A DNA stretch of 41,404 bases from an uncultured Oscillospiraceae bacterium (GTDB lineage: Bacteria; Bacillota; Clostridia; Oscillospirales; Oscillospiraceae): NCBI GenBank assembly GCA_947624385.1, contig CANQJZ010000021.1:1-41404 (forward strand). Direction: 5' to 3'. Below, one piece after another: positions 1 to 8,446 of the stretch (positions are counted from its first letter, which is position 1; every line of letters starts with the position of its first letter). The translations under genes and the position numbers were made by a program. Below the pieces are notes generated by a model. The model had not been told where the DNA came from, ran no database searches, and worked only from the letters and a program-made list of their open reading frames with translations.

Positions 1-1041
1 GTCGCAGGCGTTCACGTTCATGCCGCCCCGCTTTTCCAGCACCGCCAGCAGCAGGTACAGCCGGTTGTAGTCAAAACCGTTGGAGGTCCGACGGGCCGAG
101 GAAAAGCCGGTGGGCGTGACCAGCGCCTGGACCTCCGCCAAAATGGGGCGGCTGCCCTCCATCACGCATGCCACGCAGGTACCGGGCACCCCCGTGGGCC
201 GGCCGGCCAGCATGACCTCCGAGGGGTTCGGCACCTCCCGCAGACCCTCCCGGCACATTTCAAATACGCCGATCTCGTTGGTGGAGCCGAAACGGTTCTT
301 CTCCGCCCGCAAAATGCGGTAGCTCAGGCTGCCGTCGCCCTCGAAATAGAGCACGCAGTCCACCATGTGCTCCAGCACCTTCGGCCCCGCGATGGCGCCT
401 TCCTTGTTCACGTGGCCAACCACAAAGGCGGTGAAGCCGCTTGTCTTGGCAAGCTGCATGATCTCCATGGCGCACTGCTTCACCTGGCCCACGCTGCCGG
501 GGGCGGTGCTCTGGCCGGGGTCATACACGGTCTGGATGGAGTCGATGATGACCACGTCCGGCGTCAGGTCCTCGATGGCGGCGATCACGTCGTTGATATC
601 GGTCCCGGCCAGCACGTGCAGGTCCGCCTGGTCCACGCCCAGGCGCTGGGCCCGCATTTTGAGCTGGTGCTCGCTCTCCTCGCCGGTGACGTATAAAATG
701 CTCTCGCCGGCGTCGATGCTGCCGCATGCCTGCAAGAGCATGGTGGATTTTCCGATGCCCGGCGCGCCGCCAAACAGGACGATGGAGCCGCGCACCGCGC
801 CGCCGCCCAGCACCCGGTCCAACTCGTCGATGCCGGTGGAAAAGCGCAGTTCGTCCCGGTCGTCCAGCTCCGCCAGCTTCTTGGGCTGCGCCCGGCGCAG
901 GGGCCGGACCTTCTCGGCCGCTTTTGGGGCCGCAGGGGCCTCCGTCAGGGTGTTCCAGGCCCGACAGCTGGGGCACTGGCCCTGCCAGCGGGAGGTCTCA
1001 TACCCGCAGGCGGAGCAGAAAAATACCGTTTTCTCTTTCAT
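1..1041 (-). CDS. radA: DNA repair protein RadA (3' end outside window)
   Basis: RadA is a RecA-like ATPase and helicase that processes recombination intermediates. The 347 residues present start at an ATG at 1041. They show the N-terminal C4 zinc finger (C9, C12, C23, C26 in CSACGYE...CPSC), a Walker A motif GGAPGIGKST near residues 92-101, and the RadA-specific KNRFG motif near residue 247. Family members are about 450 residues, so the C-terminal Lon-like domain lies beyond the left edge. The start overlaps the stop of the upstream amidase gene by four bases (ATGA), so the two are probably translationally coupled. The reading frame is read directly; the function is the family's. Confidence 0.96.
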   Translation of the reverse strand, partial: MKEKTVFFCSACGYETSRWQGQCPSCRAWNTLTEAPAAPKAAEKVRPLRRAQPKKLAELDDRDELRFSTGIDELDRVLGGGAVRGSIVLFGGAPGIGKSTMLLQACGSIDAGESILYVTGEESEHQLKMRAQRLGVDQADLHVLAGTDINDVIAAIEDLTPDVVIIDSIQTVYDPGQSTAPGSVGQVKQCAMEIMQLAKTSGFTAFVVGHVNKEGAIAGPKVLEHMVDCVLYFEGDGSLSYRILRAEKNRFGSTNEIGVFEMCREGLREVPNPSEVMLAGRPTGVPGTCVACVMEGSRPILAEVQALVTPTGFSSARRTSNGFDYNRLYLLLAVLEKRGGMNVNACD

Positions 1042-1766
1042 GTGACCGCTCCTCGTATGTATTGCAGATAGCTCCCCAGCAGCACGGCCGCCAGCTTCTC
1101 CCGGTAGCAGCCGTCCTGAAGCTTCGCCAGGTCGCCGGGGTTGGACAGAAATCCGCACTCCACCAGTACGGCGGTGCAGTTGGCGTTTTTCATGAGATAC
1201 ACGCCCTTGTCCGCCTTGGATGCCACCCGCCGGTTGTCCGGGCACAGCAGCGCCGTCAGATTGCTCTGGGCAAGCTCCGCCAGCGCGTCGCTGCCGGCGG
1301 CGGGACCGTAAAACACCTGGATGCCGTGTGGCGAGGCGGCGGGATAGTTGTTCTGGTGGATGCTCAGCAGCACGGCCCCGGCCGTGTTGTTCACAAGTCC
1401 CACACGGGCGTGCTGGTCCGCGATCTTTTTCGCCGCGATAGAATCAGCGTCCGACGGGTAGGCGATGTCCGGACCCGTGCGGGTCATGACCGTCTGTACG
1501 CCCCAGAACCGGGCCAGCGCCTCCAGGCGCAGGGCGATGTCCAGGTTGATGTCGCTTTCCAGCGTCCCGTCCGCGGCGGACGCGCCACCGTCGGCGCCGC
1601 CGTGGCCCGCGTCGATGACCAGCACCGGCGTCTGCACAGGCGCGTTAGTATGCAGCGACTTAGACTGCTGCACCAGCGCCGCCAACGCCAATAGAACCGC
1701 CGCCGCCAGCGGATACCACCATTTAAATATGAATACCGGCCTGTTGTGCCTCGGCCCCTTCCCCAT
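1038..1766 (-). CDS. cwlD: N-acetylmuramoyl-L-alanine amidase, CwlD-like (Amidase_3)
   Basis: This is a zinc amidase that cleaves the bond between muramic acid and the stem peptide. It is 242 residues from the ATG at 1766, chosen because a GAGG ribosome site lies 8 bases upstream (1775-1778). A hydrophobic segment at about residues 15-34 would be a signal anchor placing the enzyme outside the membrane. The family residues are visible: H55 in DAGHGG, E70, H137 in SIHQN and the catalytic E203 in VECGFLSNP. CwlD makes muramic-delta-lactam in the spore cortex, and the neighbouring spoIVA fits that role, but other Amidase_3 enzymes share these motifs, so CwlD itself is inferred. Confidence 0.85.
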   Translation of the reverse strand: MGKGPRHNRPVFIFKWWYPLAAAVLLALAALVQQSKSLHTNAPVQTPVLVIDAGHGGADGGASAADGTLESDINLDIALRLEALARFWGVQTVMTRTGPDIAYPSDADSIAAKKIADQHARVGLVNNTAGAVLLSIHQNNYPAASPHGIQVFYGPAAGSDALAELAQSNLTALLCPDNRRVASKADKGVYLMKNANCTAVLVECGFLSNPGDLAKLQDGCYREKLAAVLLGSYLQYIRGAVT

Positions 1767-1820
1767 CTGCACCACCTCGGTGCAATCTATGCGGCGGGCC
1801 AGGCCCGTATGCGGCGGATG

Positions 1821-1860
1821 GAAAAAAGAGGTATAATGGCGTTTCCCGTGCCATTATACC
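1821..1860 (-). terminator. Rho-independent terminator after spoIVA
   Basis: Perfect 11-bp stem GGTATAATGGC/GCCATTATACC (1830-1840 and 1850-1860) with a 9-base loop. On the minus strand it is followed by a T-rich run (1822-1829). It separates spoIVA from the amidase-radA pair. Confidence 0.85.
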
Positions 1861-1897
1861 CCAAAGGCGTCTGTTGACGCAACGGTTTTATGATTCT

Positions 1898-3370
1898 CTA
1901 TATGATGATGCAGATAAGGCTGTATCCGCCGTCGTTCACCAGCCGCTGTATGGTGCCTTGCAGGCGCTTACGGATATTGGGCGGCATGCGCTGCAGCTTG
2001 CCGGTCAGACCTTCCTCCGCGATGTCGTACAGGGACTTGCCGAAGATGTTGGACTCCCAGATCCGGTTGATGTCCCCGTCGAAGCCCTGCAGCAGGAAGC
2101 TCACGATCTGCTCCGACGCCTTCTCCCCGCCAACAGCCGGGGATACCTCCGTCTCGACCTGGGTGCGGAAAAGATGGATGGCGGGCGCGCTGGCCTTCAG
2201 GCGCACGCTGTACCGCCCGCCCTTGCTCACGATCTGGGGCTCCTGCAGCTCCATTTCCTCCGGGCTTGGCATGATGATGCCGTAGCCCGTCTCGCGGGCC
2301 TGTTCCAGCGCCTCGTGTACGTGGTCGTACTCAGTCTTGACGCTTTTCAGACTGCGCAGCAGCTCCATCAGGTCCCCGTCGTCGCGTATCTCAAAGCCGG
2401 ACTGGTCGCTGATCGTCTTATAGTAAAGCGACTGTTCCAGCTCGATCACGGCGGTGGCCGTGCCGCAGCCGGCCTGGGCGGCGGTGATACGGGCGGAACG
2501 GATGAGCTCGCTCTCCGTAAGGCTCTGCACGCCGGTATAGGCGTCCTGCAGGGCGTTCATCTTCTTCCCCGCCGCCAGGAGCATGTCGTAAAGGGTGCGT
2601 TTTAACTCGCTGTCCTCCGGCAAGGCCTCCGCCCACGCCGGCAGCCACAGGCTCAGTTCTCCCAGCGGGAACTGGAACAGCACCGCTTTCATGACCGCGT
2701 GGATGTCCGCCTCGCCCATTTCCAGACAGTTGAGCGGCATGCAGGGCACGTGATACCGCTCGGAAAGCTCCGACGCCAGGGCCATGGCCGCAGCTCCCTC
2801 CGGCTCGGCGGAGTTGATCACCACGGCAAAGGGCTTGCCGATGTCCAAAAGCTCCCGGATGACCCGTTCCTCCGCCTGTAAATAGTTCTCCCGGGGTATC
2901 TCCCCGAAGCTGCCGTCGGTGGTGACCACCAGACCAATGGTGGAGTGCTCGGCGATGACCTTACGGGTCCCCTCCTCCGCAGCCTGGGTCATGGGGATCT
3001 CATGGTCGTACCAGGGCGTGGTGACCATACGCTCCGCGCCGTCCTCGTAAAGGCCCTCTACCCCCGGCACCATGTAGCCCACGCAGTCGATGAGCCGCAC
3101 GGACGCCTTTGTCTCGTCCCCGAAGGCGATCTCGGCGGCCTCCTCCGGGACGAATTTCGGCTCGGCGGTCATGACGGTCCGGCCGGAACCGGACTGGGGC
3201 AGCTCGTCGCGGGCCCGTTCCTTTCGGTACATATTGTCGATGTTGGGGATGACCTGGGTCTCCATGAACCGCTTGATAAAGGTCGATTTCCCCGTCCGCA
3301 CCGGCCCGACGACACCAAGATAGATGTCGCCGTCCGTCCTGCGGGCAATATCCTCATAGATGCTGTCCAC
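1898..3370 (-). CDS. spoIVA: Stage IV sporulation protein A
   Basis: SpoIVA is the ATP-hydrolysing scaffold that coats the outer forespore membrane and forms the basement layer of the spore coat. The GTG at 3370 is chosen because GGAGGG sits 7 bases upstream. A longer frame from a TTG at 3385 would place that ribosome site inside the coding region. The resulting 490 residues match the family length of about 492. The Walker A motif GPVRTGKST (residues 22-30) follows the conserved GDIYLGVVG, and the C-terminus ends in the typical hydrophobic tail GGYSLICIII. A terminator follows, and a possible sigma-E-type promoter lies just upstream. It is expected to be expressed in the mother cell. Confidence 0.97.
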   Translation of the reverse strand: MDSIYEDIARRTDGDIYLGVVGPVRTGKSTFIKRFMETQVIPNIDNMYRKERARDELPQSGSGRTVMTAEPKFVPEEAAEIAFGDETKASVRLIDCVGYMVPGVEGLYEDGAERMVTTPWYDHEIPMTQAAEEGTRKVIAEHSTIGLVVTTDGSFGEIPRENYLQAEERVIRELLDIGKPFAVVINSAEPEGAAAMALASELSERYHVPCMPLNCLEMGEADIHAVMKAVLFQFPLGELSLWLPAWAEALPEDSELKRTLYDMLLAAGKKMNALQDAYTGVQSLTESELIRSARITAAQAGCGTATAVIELEQSLYYKTISDQSGFEIRDDGDLMELLRSLKSVKTEYDHVHEALEQARETGYGIIMPSPEEMELQEPQIVSKGGRYSVRLKASAPAIHLFRTQVETEVSPAVGGEKASEQIVSFLLQGFDGDINRIWESNIFGKSLYDIAEEGLTGKLQRMPPNIRKRLQGTIQRLVNDGGYSLICIII

Positions 3371-3399
3371 AACGTATCCCTCCAAGGCATGTTTGGTAA

Positions 3400-3428
3400 A
3401 ACATACGCCCGGGAGGGATGGTTTATGA
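3400..3428 (-). promoter_or_regulatory. Candidate sigma-E-like promoter for spoIVA
   Basis: On the minus strand TCATAAA (3422-3428) and CGTATGTT (3400-3407) are separated by 14 bases. The spacing suits a mother-cell sigma-E promoter, but the -10 box matches the consensus only in part. Placed on family knowledge that spoIVA is a sigma-E target. Confidence 0.35.
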
Positions 3429-3433
3429 CAAAT

Positions 3434-4201
3434 TCAAATGAACTGCACCGTCTGCCGGTGGACCCGGCTGACGGACACGTCCAGCGCCGGGAACGCCTCC
3501 AGCAGCCACCGGGCCAGCACCGGGACCACCACGTTCTCCGTGCAGAAATGGTCCGCGTCGATGAGGTTCAGCCCCAGGTGCTTTGCCTCCAGAAACTGGT
3601 GGTACTTGATGTCCGCCGTCACATAGGTGTCACACCCGGCGGCGGCCGCCAGGTCCAGCTCGCCCCCGCCGGAGCCGCCGCAGACGGCCAGCCGGTTCAC
3701 GCTGCGGCCGGCGTCGTGGTAGCGCAGACCGTTACAGCTCAGGGCCGATTTGACATGGGCCAGAAACGAGGCAAAGTCCATGGGCTTGGGCAGCGTTCCA
3801 ACGCGGCCGATGCCGGTGTCCGGCTCCAAGATGCCGTCGGCAACGCCGCCCAGCGCCTCCATCAGCGCGTCGTTCACGCCGCCCTGGGCGGCGTCCAAGT
3901 TGGTGTGCATGCAGATGGCGGCCATATGCCTCTCCGCCAGTCTGAGGGCCTTTTGCCCCTCCCAGGTGGCGTCGGAGACGGTTTTCAGCTCGAAAAACAG
4001 CGGGTGGTGGCTCACGATCAGCTCCGCGCCGATTTTTGCAGCCTCGTCTATCACCTCATCCGTGATGTCCAGCGCCACCAGCACACGGGAAACCGGCGCG
4101 CTGCTGCGGCCCACCAGCAGCCCCACGTTGTCAAAGTCCATCTTCCCGGCCACCGGGGCCTTTTCGTTCAAAAGCTCAAATATCTCCCCTACCGTCGGCA
4201 T
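3434..4201 (-). CDS. Nif3-like dinuclear metal center protein (YqfO/YbgI family)
   Basis: A 255-residue member of the Nif3/DUF34 family, whose members bind two metal ions and are sometimes annotated as GTP cyclohydrolase I type 2-like; the physiological reaction is not settled. The ATG at 4201 begins MPTVGEIFELLNEKAP. Metal-binding signatures are H65-H66 in IVSHHPLFF, D103 in HTNLDAAQGG, and DADHF plus a downstream glutamate near the C-terminus. The length fits the short form lacking the inserted domain of some Bacillus proteins. It overlaps the upstream trmK by 26 bases, a pairing common in Firmicutes. Confidence 0.9.
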   Translation of the reverse strand: MPTVGEIFELLNEKAPVAGKMDFDNVGLLVGRSSAPVSRVLVALDITDEVIDEAAKIGAELIVSHHPLFFELKTVSDATWEGQKALRLAERHMAAICMHTNLDAAQGGVNDALMEALGGVADGILEPDTGIGRVGTLPKPMDFASFLAHVKSALSCNGLRYHDAGRSVNRLAVCGGSGGGELDLAAAAGCDTYVTADIKYHQFLEAKHLGLNLIDADHFCTENVVVPVLARWLLEAFPALDVSVSRVHRQTVQFI

Positions 4202-4856
4202 GGTCCAGCCTCCTTTTGATGTCTTCGTATTCACCCAGCAGCGCGGCGGCCTCCCCATCGTATGGCGCGGCCTTCGCGGCGCTGGCCCGGGCGGCGTCCA
4301 AGTATCTTGCGAAAAGCGGGTCAGAACCAATCTGGTCCAGCCGTCCCAGGCGCAGCTCCGCCGCCGAATAGGTCGGCGCAGTACCTCCCCGGACGCGCAA
4401 AATGGGATAGATACGCCCCGCGTCCTCCGCCAGGCGCTCCGCCTCAATAAAATAGCCATTGTCAATGAGCCACCGGCGCAGCGCAGCCCGCTTGCTCTGG
4501 GGCTGCAAAATGAGCAGCGTGTCGCGCTTTGTCCAGGGCGCGGCGGACAAAATGGCAAGCATCGTCTCCCCGCCCATACCGGCAATGATGACCGTGTCGG
4601 CGTCCGCCGGGCCGATACCGGTCAGGCCGTCGGTCTGCATGAGACGGATATGTCCGCCTGTGCCGGTCCTTTCCACCAGCGCGGCGGCGCTTTTCAAAGG
4701 CCCTGAGCGTATGTCCGTGGCCAGCACGCTGTCCGCCCTGCCGGACTGGACCAGCCACACAGGGACCATGGCGTGGTCCGTGCCCACGTCGGCCACCCGG
4801 GCGCCGGCCGGTACCTGCTCCGCCACGGCCATAAGGCGCGATGATAGATGGTTCAT
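4176..4856 (-). CDS. trmK: tRNA (adenine(22)-N(1))-methyltransferase
   Basis: TrmK methylates N1 of adenine 22 in tRNA using S-adenosylmethionine. The 226 residues from the ATG at 4856 begin MNHLSSRL. The SAM-binding motif VADVGTDHAMVP (about residues 21-32), the family motif AGMGGETML (about 92-100) and LQPQS are all visible. A longer frame from 4886 would start inside the loop of a terminator hairpin, so the shorter start is preferred. Neither start has a clear ribosome site, because the bases before 4856 are the U tract of that terminator. It overlaps nif3, downstream, by 26 bases. Confidence 0.9.
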   Translation of the reverse strand: MNHLSSRLMAVAEQVPAGARVADVGTDHAMVPVWLVQSGRADSVLATDIRSGPLKSAAALVERTGTGGHIRLMQTDGLTGIGPADADTVIIAGMGGETMLAILSAAPWTKRDTLLILQPQSKRAALRRWLIDNGYFIEAERLAEDAGRIYPILRVRGGTAPTYSAAELRLGRLDQIGSDPLFARYLDAARASAAKAAPYDGEAAALLGEYEDIKRRLDHADGRGDI

Positions 4857-4861
4857 GATAA

Positions 4862-4893
4862 AATAAAAAAACGGCGGGAATAGCATCCCGCCG
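4862..4893 (-). terminator. Terminator after the DUF1858 gene, abutting trmK
   Basis: The stem CGGCGGGA/TCCCGCCG (about 4872-4892) is followed on the minus strand by GTTTTTTTATTTTAT. The U tract runs right up to the trmK start codon at 4856. Confidence 0.85.
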
Positions 4894-4905
4894 GTGTGTG
4901 GGTCC

Positions 4906-5118
4906 TTACGCGGTGGCGCTCGCGGCGATGAAGTCGTTGACCTCTTTCACAAAGGGCTCGACCTCCACGCCGTGGGCGCGGCATGCCTGCTCCACGCTCT
5001 CCCCCGTGGCAAAGGCGCAGCCCAGGCAGTGCATGCCGATGCGCTGGAACAGGGGCTGGGTCTGGGGGGCGTTGACCATGATATCGTAGACGATGGTATC
5101 TTTCGTGATCTGATACAT
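4906..5118 (-). CDS. DUF1858 domain protein with CxxC motif
   Basis: A 70-residue protein of the DUF1858 family, small helical domains found alone or fused to hybrid-cluster and other redox proteins. The motif GMHCLGCAFATGES gives cysteines C31 and C34, which may be redox active or bind a metal; the exact role is unknown. The ATG at 5118 has a strong AGGAGG ribosome site. The gene has its own good promoter (5155-5183) and is bounded by terminators on both sides, so it is probably a single-gene transcript. Confidence 0.85.
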   Translation of the reverse strand: MYQITKDTIVYDIMVNAPQTQPLFQRIGMHCLGCAFATGESVEQACRAHGVEVEPFVKEVNDFIAASATA

Positions 5119-5154
5119 TGATGATTCCTCCTAACGAAAATTCACGATGGCATT

Positions 5155-5183
5155 ATTATATGCGACCGTGCCGCAAATTTCAA
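5155..5183 (-). promoter_or_regulatory. Sigma-A-type promoter of the DUF1858 gene
   Basis: TTGAAA (5178-5183) and TATAAT (5155-5160) on the minus strand are separated by 17 bases, 37 bases before the start codon. Confidence 0.8.
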
Positions 5184-5187
5184 CATA

Positions 5188-5221
5188 AAAATAGAGGAAG
5201 CGGCGTCGCTTCCTCTATTTT
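5188..5221 (-). terminator. Terminator after the zinc-ribbon gene
   Basis: Perfect 15-bp stem from 5188-5202 paired with 5207-5221 around the loop GCGT. U-rich sequence follows on the minus strand. It could also stop transcription from the other side. Confidence 0.88.
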
Positions 5222-5236
5222 GGACGGCCGGTCAGA

Positions 5237-5518
5237 TCAAAGCTCACCGGCGCGGATCTTGGCGAAGCAATCGCTGCAATACACAGGACGGTCGCTCTTG
5301 GGCTCGAAGGGAACGCGAGCCTCTCCGCCGCAGGCGGCGCAGGTAGCGGTGAAGTACTCCCGGGGACCGCGGGCCGCGGCCTTGCGGGCGTCACGGCAGG
5401 CCTTGCAGCGCTGGGGCTCGTTCTGGAAGCCGCGCTCCGCGTAAAACTCCTGCTCACCGGCGGTGAACACGAACTCCTGTCCGCATTCCTTGCATACAAG
5501 GGTCTTGTCTTCGTACAT
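5237..5518 (-). CDS. Zinc-ribbon domain protein
   Basis: A 93-residue protein with four CxxC pairs: C9/C12, C38/C41, C60/C63 and C81/C84. They make two probable zinc ribbons, the first in LVCKECGQEFVFTAGEQEF, a motif typical of the small Firmicute zinc-ribbon family often labelled probable zinc-binding domain protein. The function is unknown; nucleic-acid or protein binding is likely. The ATG at 5518 has GAGAGGAA upstream. It lies 50 bases downstream of sigH with no terminator between, so it may be cotranscribed with sigH. Confidence 0.85.
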   Translation of the reverse strand: MYEDKTLVCKECGQEFVFTAGEQEFYAERGFQNEPQRCKACRDARKAAARGPREYFTATCAACGGEARVPFEPKSDRPVYCSDCFAKIRAGEL

Positions 5519-5568
5519 TGTGGTTCCTCTCTTTTGATAGTTTTCCCATATCGGGCAGTTTATTGCGA

Positions 5569-6186
5569 TCAGCTTGCGCTGTTATCGCCGCGGGTCAGCT
5601 TGGCCAGCTTGTGCCGTATGCGCTGCACGGCGTTGTCCACCGCCTTGACATCGCGTCCCGTACTGGCGGCGATCTCCCCATAGGAAAGGCCGTCCAAGTA
5701 CAGCCGCATGATCTCGGCTTCCAATTTTGACAAGCACCGCGAATAGGTGGAAATAAACTCTTTTTCGGTCTCTCTGGCCAGAACCTGCTCCTCGGGACTG
5801 CGCTGATAAAAGTGGGCGCCTAGGGCTTGGGAACCATCTGAGAGGACTTCATCCAACGGTACGCCGTCGTTGAGCGGCGCGTTTTTTCTACGCTGGGCAC
5901 TGCGGACTGCGGATCGGATGCGGTTGTGGATACAGGCCTGCGCGAACGTTCTGAAAGAAGCGCCCTTGTCCGGCTCGTACTCCCGCACGGCGGACAGAAG
6001 CCCGATCATGCCTTCCTGGATCAGGTCTTCATTGTCGCCGCCGATCAGGAAATACGGGCGCGAACACATGCGCACCTCGCGCACATAGCGCTGCACCAGC
6101 TCTTCCTCCGCCGAGGCGATCTGCTGTCTGGCGAGGGCTTGCAGCTGTTCATCCGATCGGTTTTTATAATCCAAATCACACACCAA
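5569..6186 (-). CDS. sigH: RNA polymerase sigma factor SigH (Spo0H-like)
   Basis: This is a sigma-70 family factor that starts transcription of early sporulation genes. It is about 205 residues. Region 2 includes PYFLIGGDNEDLIQEGMIGL near residues 43-62 and CIHNRIRSAVRSAQRRK, and region 4 contains YLDGLSYGEIAASTGRDVKA with VDNAVQRIRHKL. The SYFLIG/DREDL-like block and the length match Bacillus SigH. The start is uncertain. The longest frame begins with TTG at 6186, but the promoter just upstream predicts an RNA start near 6180-6184, so translation may begin at GTG 6183 or TTG 6174 on a nearly leaderless mRNA. Confidence 0.9.
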   Translation of the reverse strand: MVCDLDYKNRSDEQLQALARQQIASAEEELVQRYVREVRMCSRPYFLIGGDNEDLIQEGMIGLLSAVREYEPDKGASFRTFAQACIHNRIRSAVRSAQRRKNAPLNDGVPLDEVLSDGSQALGAHFYQRSPEEQVLARETEKEFISTYSRCLSKLEAEIMRLYLDGLSYGEIAASTGRDVKAVDNAVQRIRHKLAKLTRGDNSAS

Positions 6187-6188
6187 AC

Positions 6189-6216
6189 ATTATATCGCTT
6201 TACAGCAGGAAGTCAA
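6189..6216 (-). promoter_or_regulatory. Sigma-A-type promoter of sigH
   Basis: TTGACT (6211-6216) and TATAAT (6189-6194) on the minus strand are separated by 16 bases. The -10 box ends only a few bases before the sigH start codons. Confidence 0.8.
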
Positions 6217-6277
6217 GCACTTTTTACAAAATATGTTGTGAATTTCCAGGAAAATTTGACATTTGCCGACACGTTTT

Positions 6278-7318
6278 TCACAGGTCCAGCCGCTGCTGCC
6301 CCAGATATTCCAGGCCCAGGTGCTCGTATGCTTTTTGCGTGACGCACCGGCCCCGGAGCGTGCGGGTCAAAAATCCCTGCTGCAGCAAAAACGGCTCGTA
6401 GACGTCCTCCAATGTGACGGCCTCTTCGTTGATGGTGGCAGCCAGGGCTTCCAGACCCACCGGCCCGCCGTTATACAGCTCGATGATGGCCCGGAGCATG
6501 CGCCGGTCCACGTTGTCCAGGCCCTCCTTGTCCACCTCCAGGCGGCTCAGGGCCTCGTCGGCAATGGGTTTGGTGATGACCCCCTGCCCCTTCACCTGGG
6601 CAAAGTCCCGGACCCGGCGGAGCATGCGGTTGGCGATACGGGGCGTGCCCCGGCTGCGGGAGGCGATCTCCGTGGCGCCGTCGGGCTCGATGGCCACGTT
6701 CAAAATACCGGCGCTGCGCTGTACGATGGCCCGCAGGTCCTCGGTGCTGTAAAGCTCCAGCCGCAGCACCACGCCGAACCGGTCCCGCAGCGGCGCGGAG
6801 AGCTGGCCGGACCGGGTGGTGGCGCCGATGAGCGTGAAGTGGGGCAGGTCCAGGCGGATGGAGTTGGCCGAGGGGCCCTTGCCCAGAATGATGTCGATGG
6901 CGTAATCCTCCATGGCGGGGTACAGAATTTCCTCCACGGAGCGGTTCAGCCGGTGTATCTCGTCCAGGAACAGGATATCGTTTTCCTGCAGATTGGTCAG
7001 CAGCGCCACCAGATCGCCCGGTTTTTCGATGGCGGGGCCGGAGGTGATGCGCATGTTGACGCCCATCTCATTGGCGATGACGCCGGCCAGAGTAGTTTTG
7101 CCCAGGCCCGGAGGGCCGTGGAGCAGCACGTGGTCCAGCGGCTCGTTTCGCAGCTTTGCGGCCTGGATGAATACCGCCAGGTTTTCTTTGGCCTTTGTCT
7201 GGCCCGTATAGTCCTCCAGCCGCTTGGGACGCAGGGACGCCTCCGTGGCGTCCTCCGGCTGGAACGTGGCGGTGGTCAGGACCTGTTCAGGCTCCTCCGA
7301 GGAAAAATTGATGCTCAT
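6278..7318 (-). CDS. ruvB: Holliday junction branch migration ATPase RuvB
   Basis: RuvB is the AAA+ motor that drives branch migration of Holliday junctions with RuvA. It is 346 residues, the usual length. Walker A is GPPGLGKTT (68-76), Walker B is [10 protein letters not shown] (D119, E120), and the arginine-finger region [18 protein letters not shown] and the C-terminal winged helix ([15 protein letters not shown]) are present. It is the last gene of the long minus-strand train and follows ruvA by 22 bases. Confidence 0.98.
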   Translation of the reverse strand: MSINFSSEEPEQVLTTATFQPEDATEASLRPKRLEDYTGQTKAKENLAVFIQAAKLRNEPLDHVLLHGPPGLGKTTLAGVIANEMGVNMRITSGPAIEKPGDLVALLTNLQENDILFLDEIHRLNRSVEEILYPAMEDYAIDIILGKGPSANSIRLDLPHFTLIGATTRSGQLSAPLRDRFGVVLRLELYSTEDLRAIVQRSAGILNVAIEPDGATEIASRSRGTPRIANRMLRRVRDFAQVKGQGVITKPIADEALSRLEVDKEGLDNVDRRMLRAIIELYNGGPVGLEALAATINEEAVTLEDVYEPFLLQQGFLTRTLRGRCVTQKAYEHLGLEYLGQQRLDL

Positions 7319-7340
7319 GGAATGCGTACCCCCTTCCCGC

Positions 7341-7946
7341 TTACTGCATCATATTGCGCAGGGCGGCCCGAATGGCGTCCTCCAAGCTGAGGGCATCCAG
7401 GTCCACCCCCTTGAGCGCCGCGCTGCACTCGGCGCGGCTGTACCCCAGCACGGTCAGCGCGCTCATCACATCCGCCAGCTTTGTCCCGTCCCCGGCGACA
7501 GCCGCCGTCGGCAGGGTGACGCCGGTGGGCGTCAGGCCCTCCGCCTGCTTGCCCATCTTGTCCTTCAGCTCCAGAATGATACGCTGGGCAAGACGTTTGC
7601 CCACGCCCTGGGCGGCGGTGAGAGCCTTCTCGTCGTCGTTCAGCACCGCCATACACACCCGCTCCGGGGTGTTGGCGGACAATATGGCCAGCGCCGCCTT
7701 GGGTCCCACGCCGGACACGCTGATGAGCATTTCAAAGCAGCGCTTCTCCCCCAGCGTGGCGAAGCCGTACAGGTCAAAGGCGTCCTCCCGGACCTGCTCG
7801 CAGATATAGAGCTTGCCCCTCTCGCCCCGGTGGAGCTGACCAACGGTGTACGCCGTGGTGTTCACCGCAAAGCCCACGCCGCCGCAGTCCACGACGGCCA
7901 GGCCCGGTTCCAGGTCCGTGACGGTCCCACTCAAATGGTAGAACAT
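7341..7946 (-). CDS. ruvA: Holliday junction DNA-binding protein RuvA
   Basis: RuvA binds the four-way junction and loads RuvB. It is 201 residues. An N-terminal OB fold starts [15 protein letters not shown]. Two helix-hairpin-helix segments follow ([14 protein letters not shown] near 75-88 and [20 protein letters not shown] near 109-128). A C-terminal RuvB-contact domain holds [15 protein letters not shown]. Its start overlaps the ruvC end by 16 bases. Confidence 0.97.
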   Translation of the reverse strand: MFYHLSGTVTDLEPGLAVVDCGGVGFAVNTTAYTVGQLHRGERGKLYICEQVREDAFDLYGFATLGEKRCFEMLISVSGVGPKAALAILSANTPERVCMAVLNDDEKALTAAQGVGKRLAQRIILELKDKMGKQAEGLTPTGVTLPTAAVAGDGTKLADVMSALTVLGYSRAECSAALKGVDLDALSLEDAIRAALRNMMQ

Positions 7947-8446
7947 GGGTCCTCCCCTCCCTCCGCCGTCAGGCGGCTCGTCATGCTTCGGGCGTGGCAG
8001 ATGGCCAGGGCCAGCGCGTCCGCGGCGTCATCCGGTTTAGGCGGCTGCTTCATGTTCAAAAGCCGCTGGACCATGTAGATGACCTGCCCTTTTTTCGCGT
8101 TGCCGTAGCCCACCACCGCCTGCTTTACCTGCATGGGGGTGTATTCGTATACCGGCACGCCGCTGCGGTAGGCGCTGAGCAGTATCACGCCACGGCCGTG
8201 GGCCACGGCGATGCCGGTGGTTATGTTCTTGGAGAAAAACAGTTCCTCCACGGATATGGCGTCCGGGGAAAACGTGACGATCAGCTCGTTCAAATCGTTG
8301 TAGATCATGTCCAGCCGGGGCGACAGGGCCGTGTTGGGGGGCGTGGTGATGGCCCCGCAGGCCACGTAGGCGTTGCGGCCCTTGTCCGCGTCTATGACGC
8401 CAAAGCCCACCGTGCCCACGCCGGGGTCGATGCCCAGTATCCTCAT
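7931..8446 (-). CDS. ruvC: Holliday junction endonuclease RuvC
   Basis: RuvC cuts Holliday junctions symmetrically. The ATG at 8446 begins MRILGIDPGVGTVGFG, giving 171 residues. The acidic active-site residues are D7, E67 in SVEELFF, and D140 and D143 in KPDDAADALALA. The start overlaps the ribF stop by four bases (ATGA) and the 3' end overlaps ruvA by 16 bases, so ribF-ruvC-ruvA-ruvB are coupled. Confidence 0.97.
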   Translation of the reverse strand: MRILGIDPGVGTVGFGVIDADKGRNAYVACGAITTPPNTALSPRLDMIYNDLNELIVTFSPDAISVEELFFSKNITTGIAVAHGRGVILLSAYRSGVPVYEYTPMQVKQAVVGYGNAKKGQVIYMVQRLLNMKQPPKPDDAADALALAICHARSMTSRLTAEGGEDPCSTI

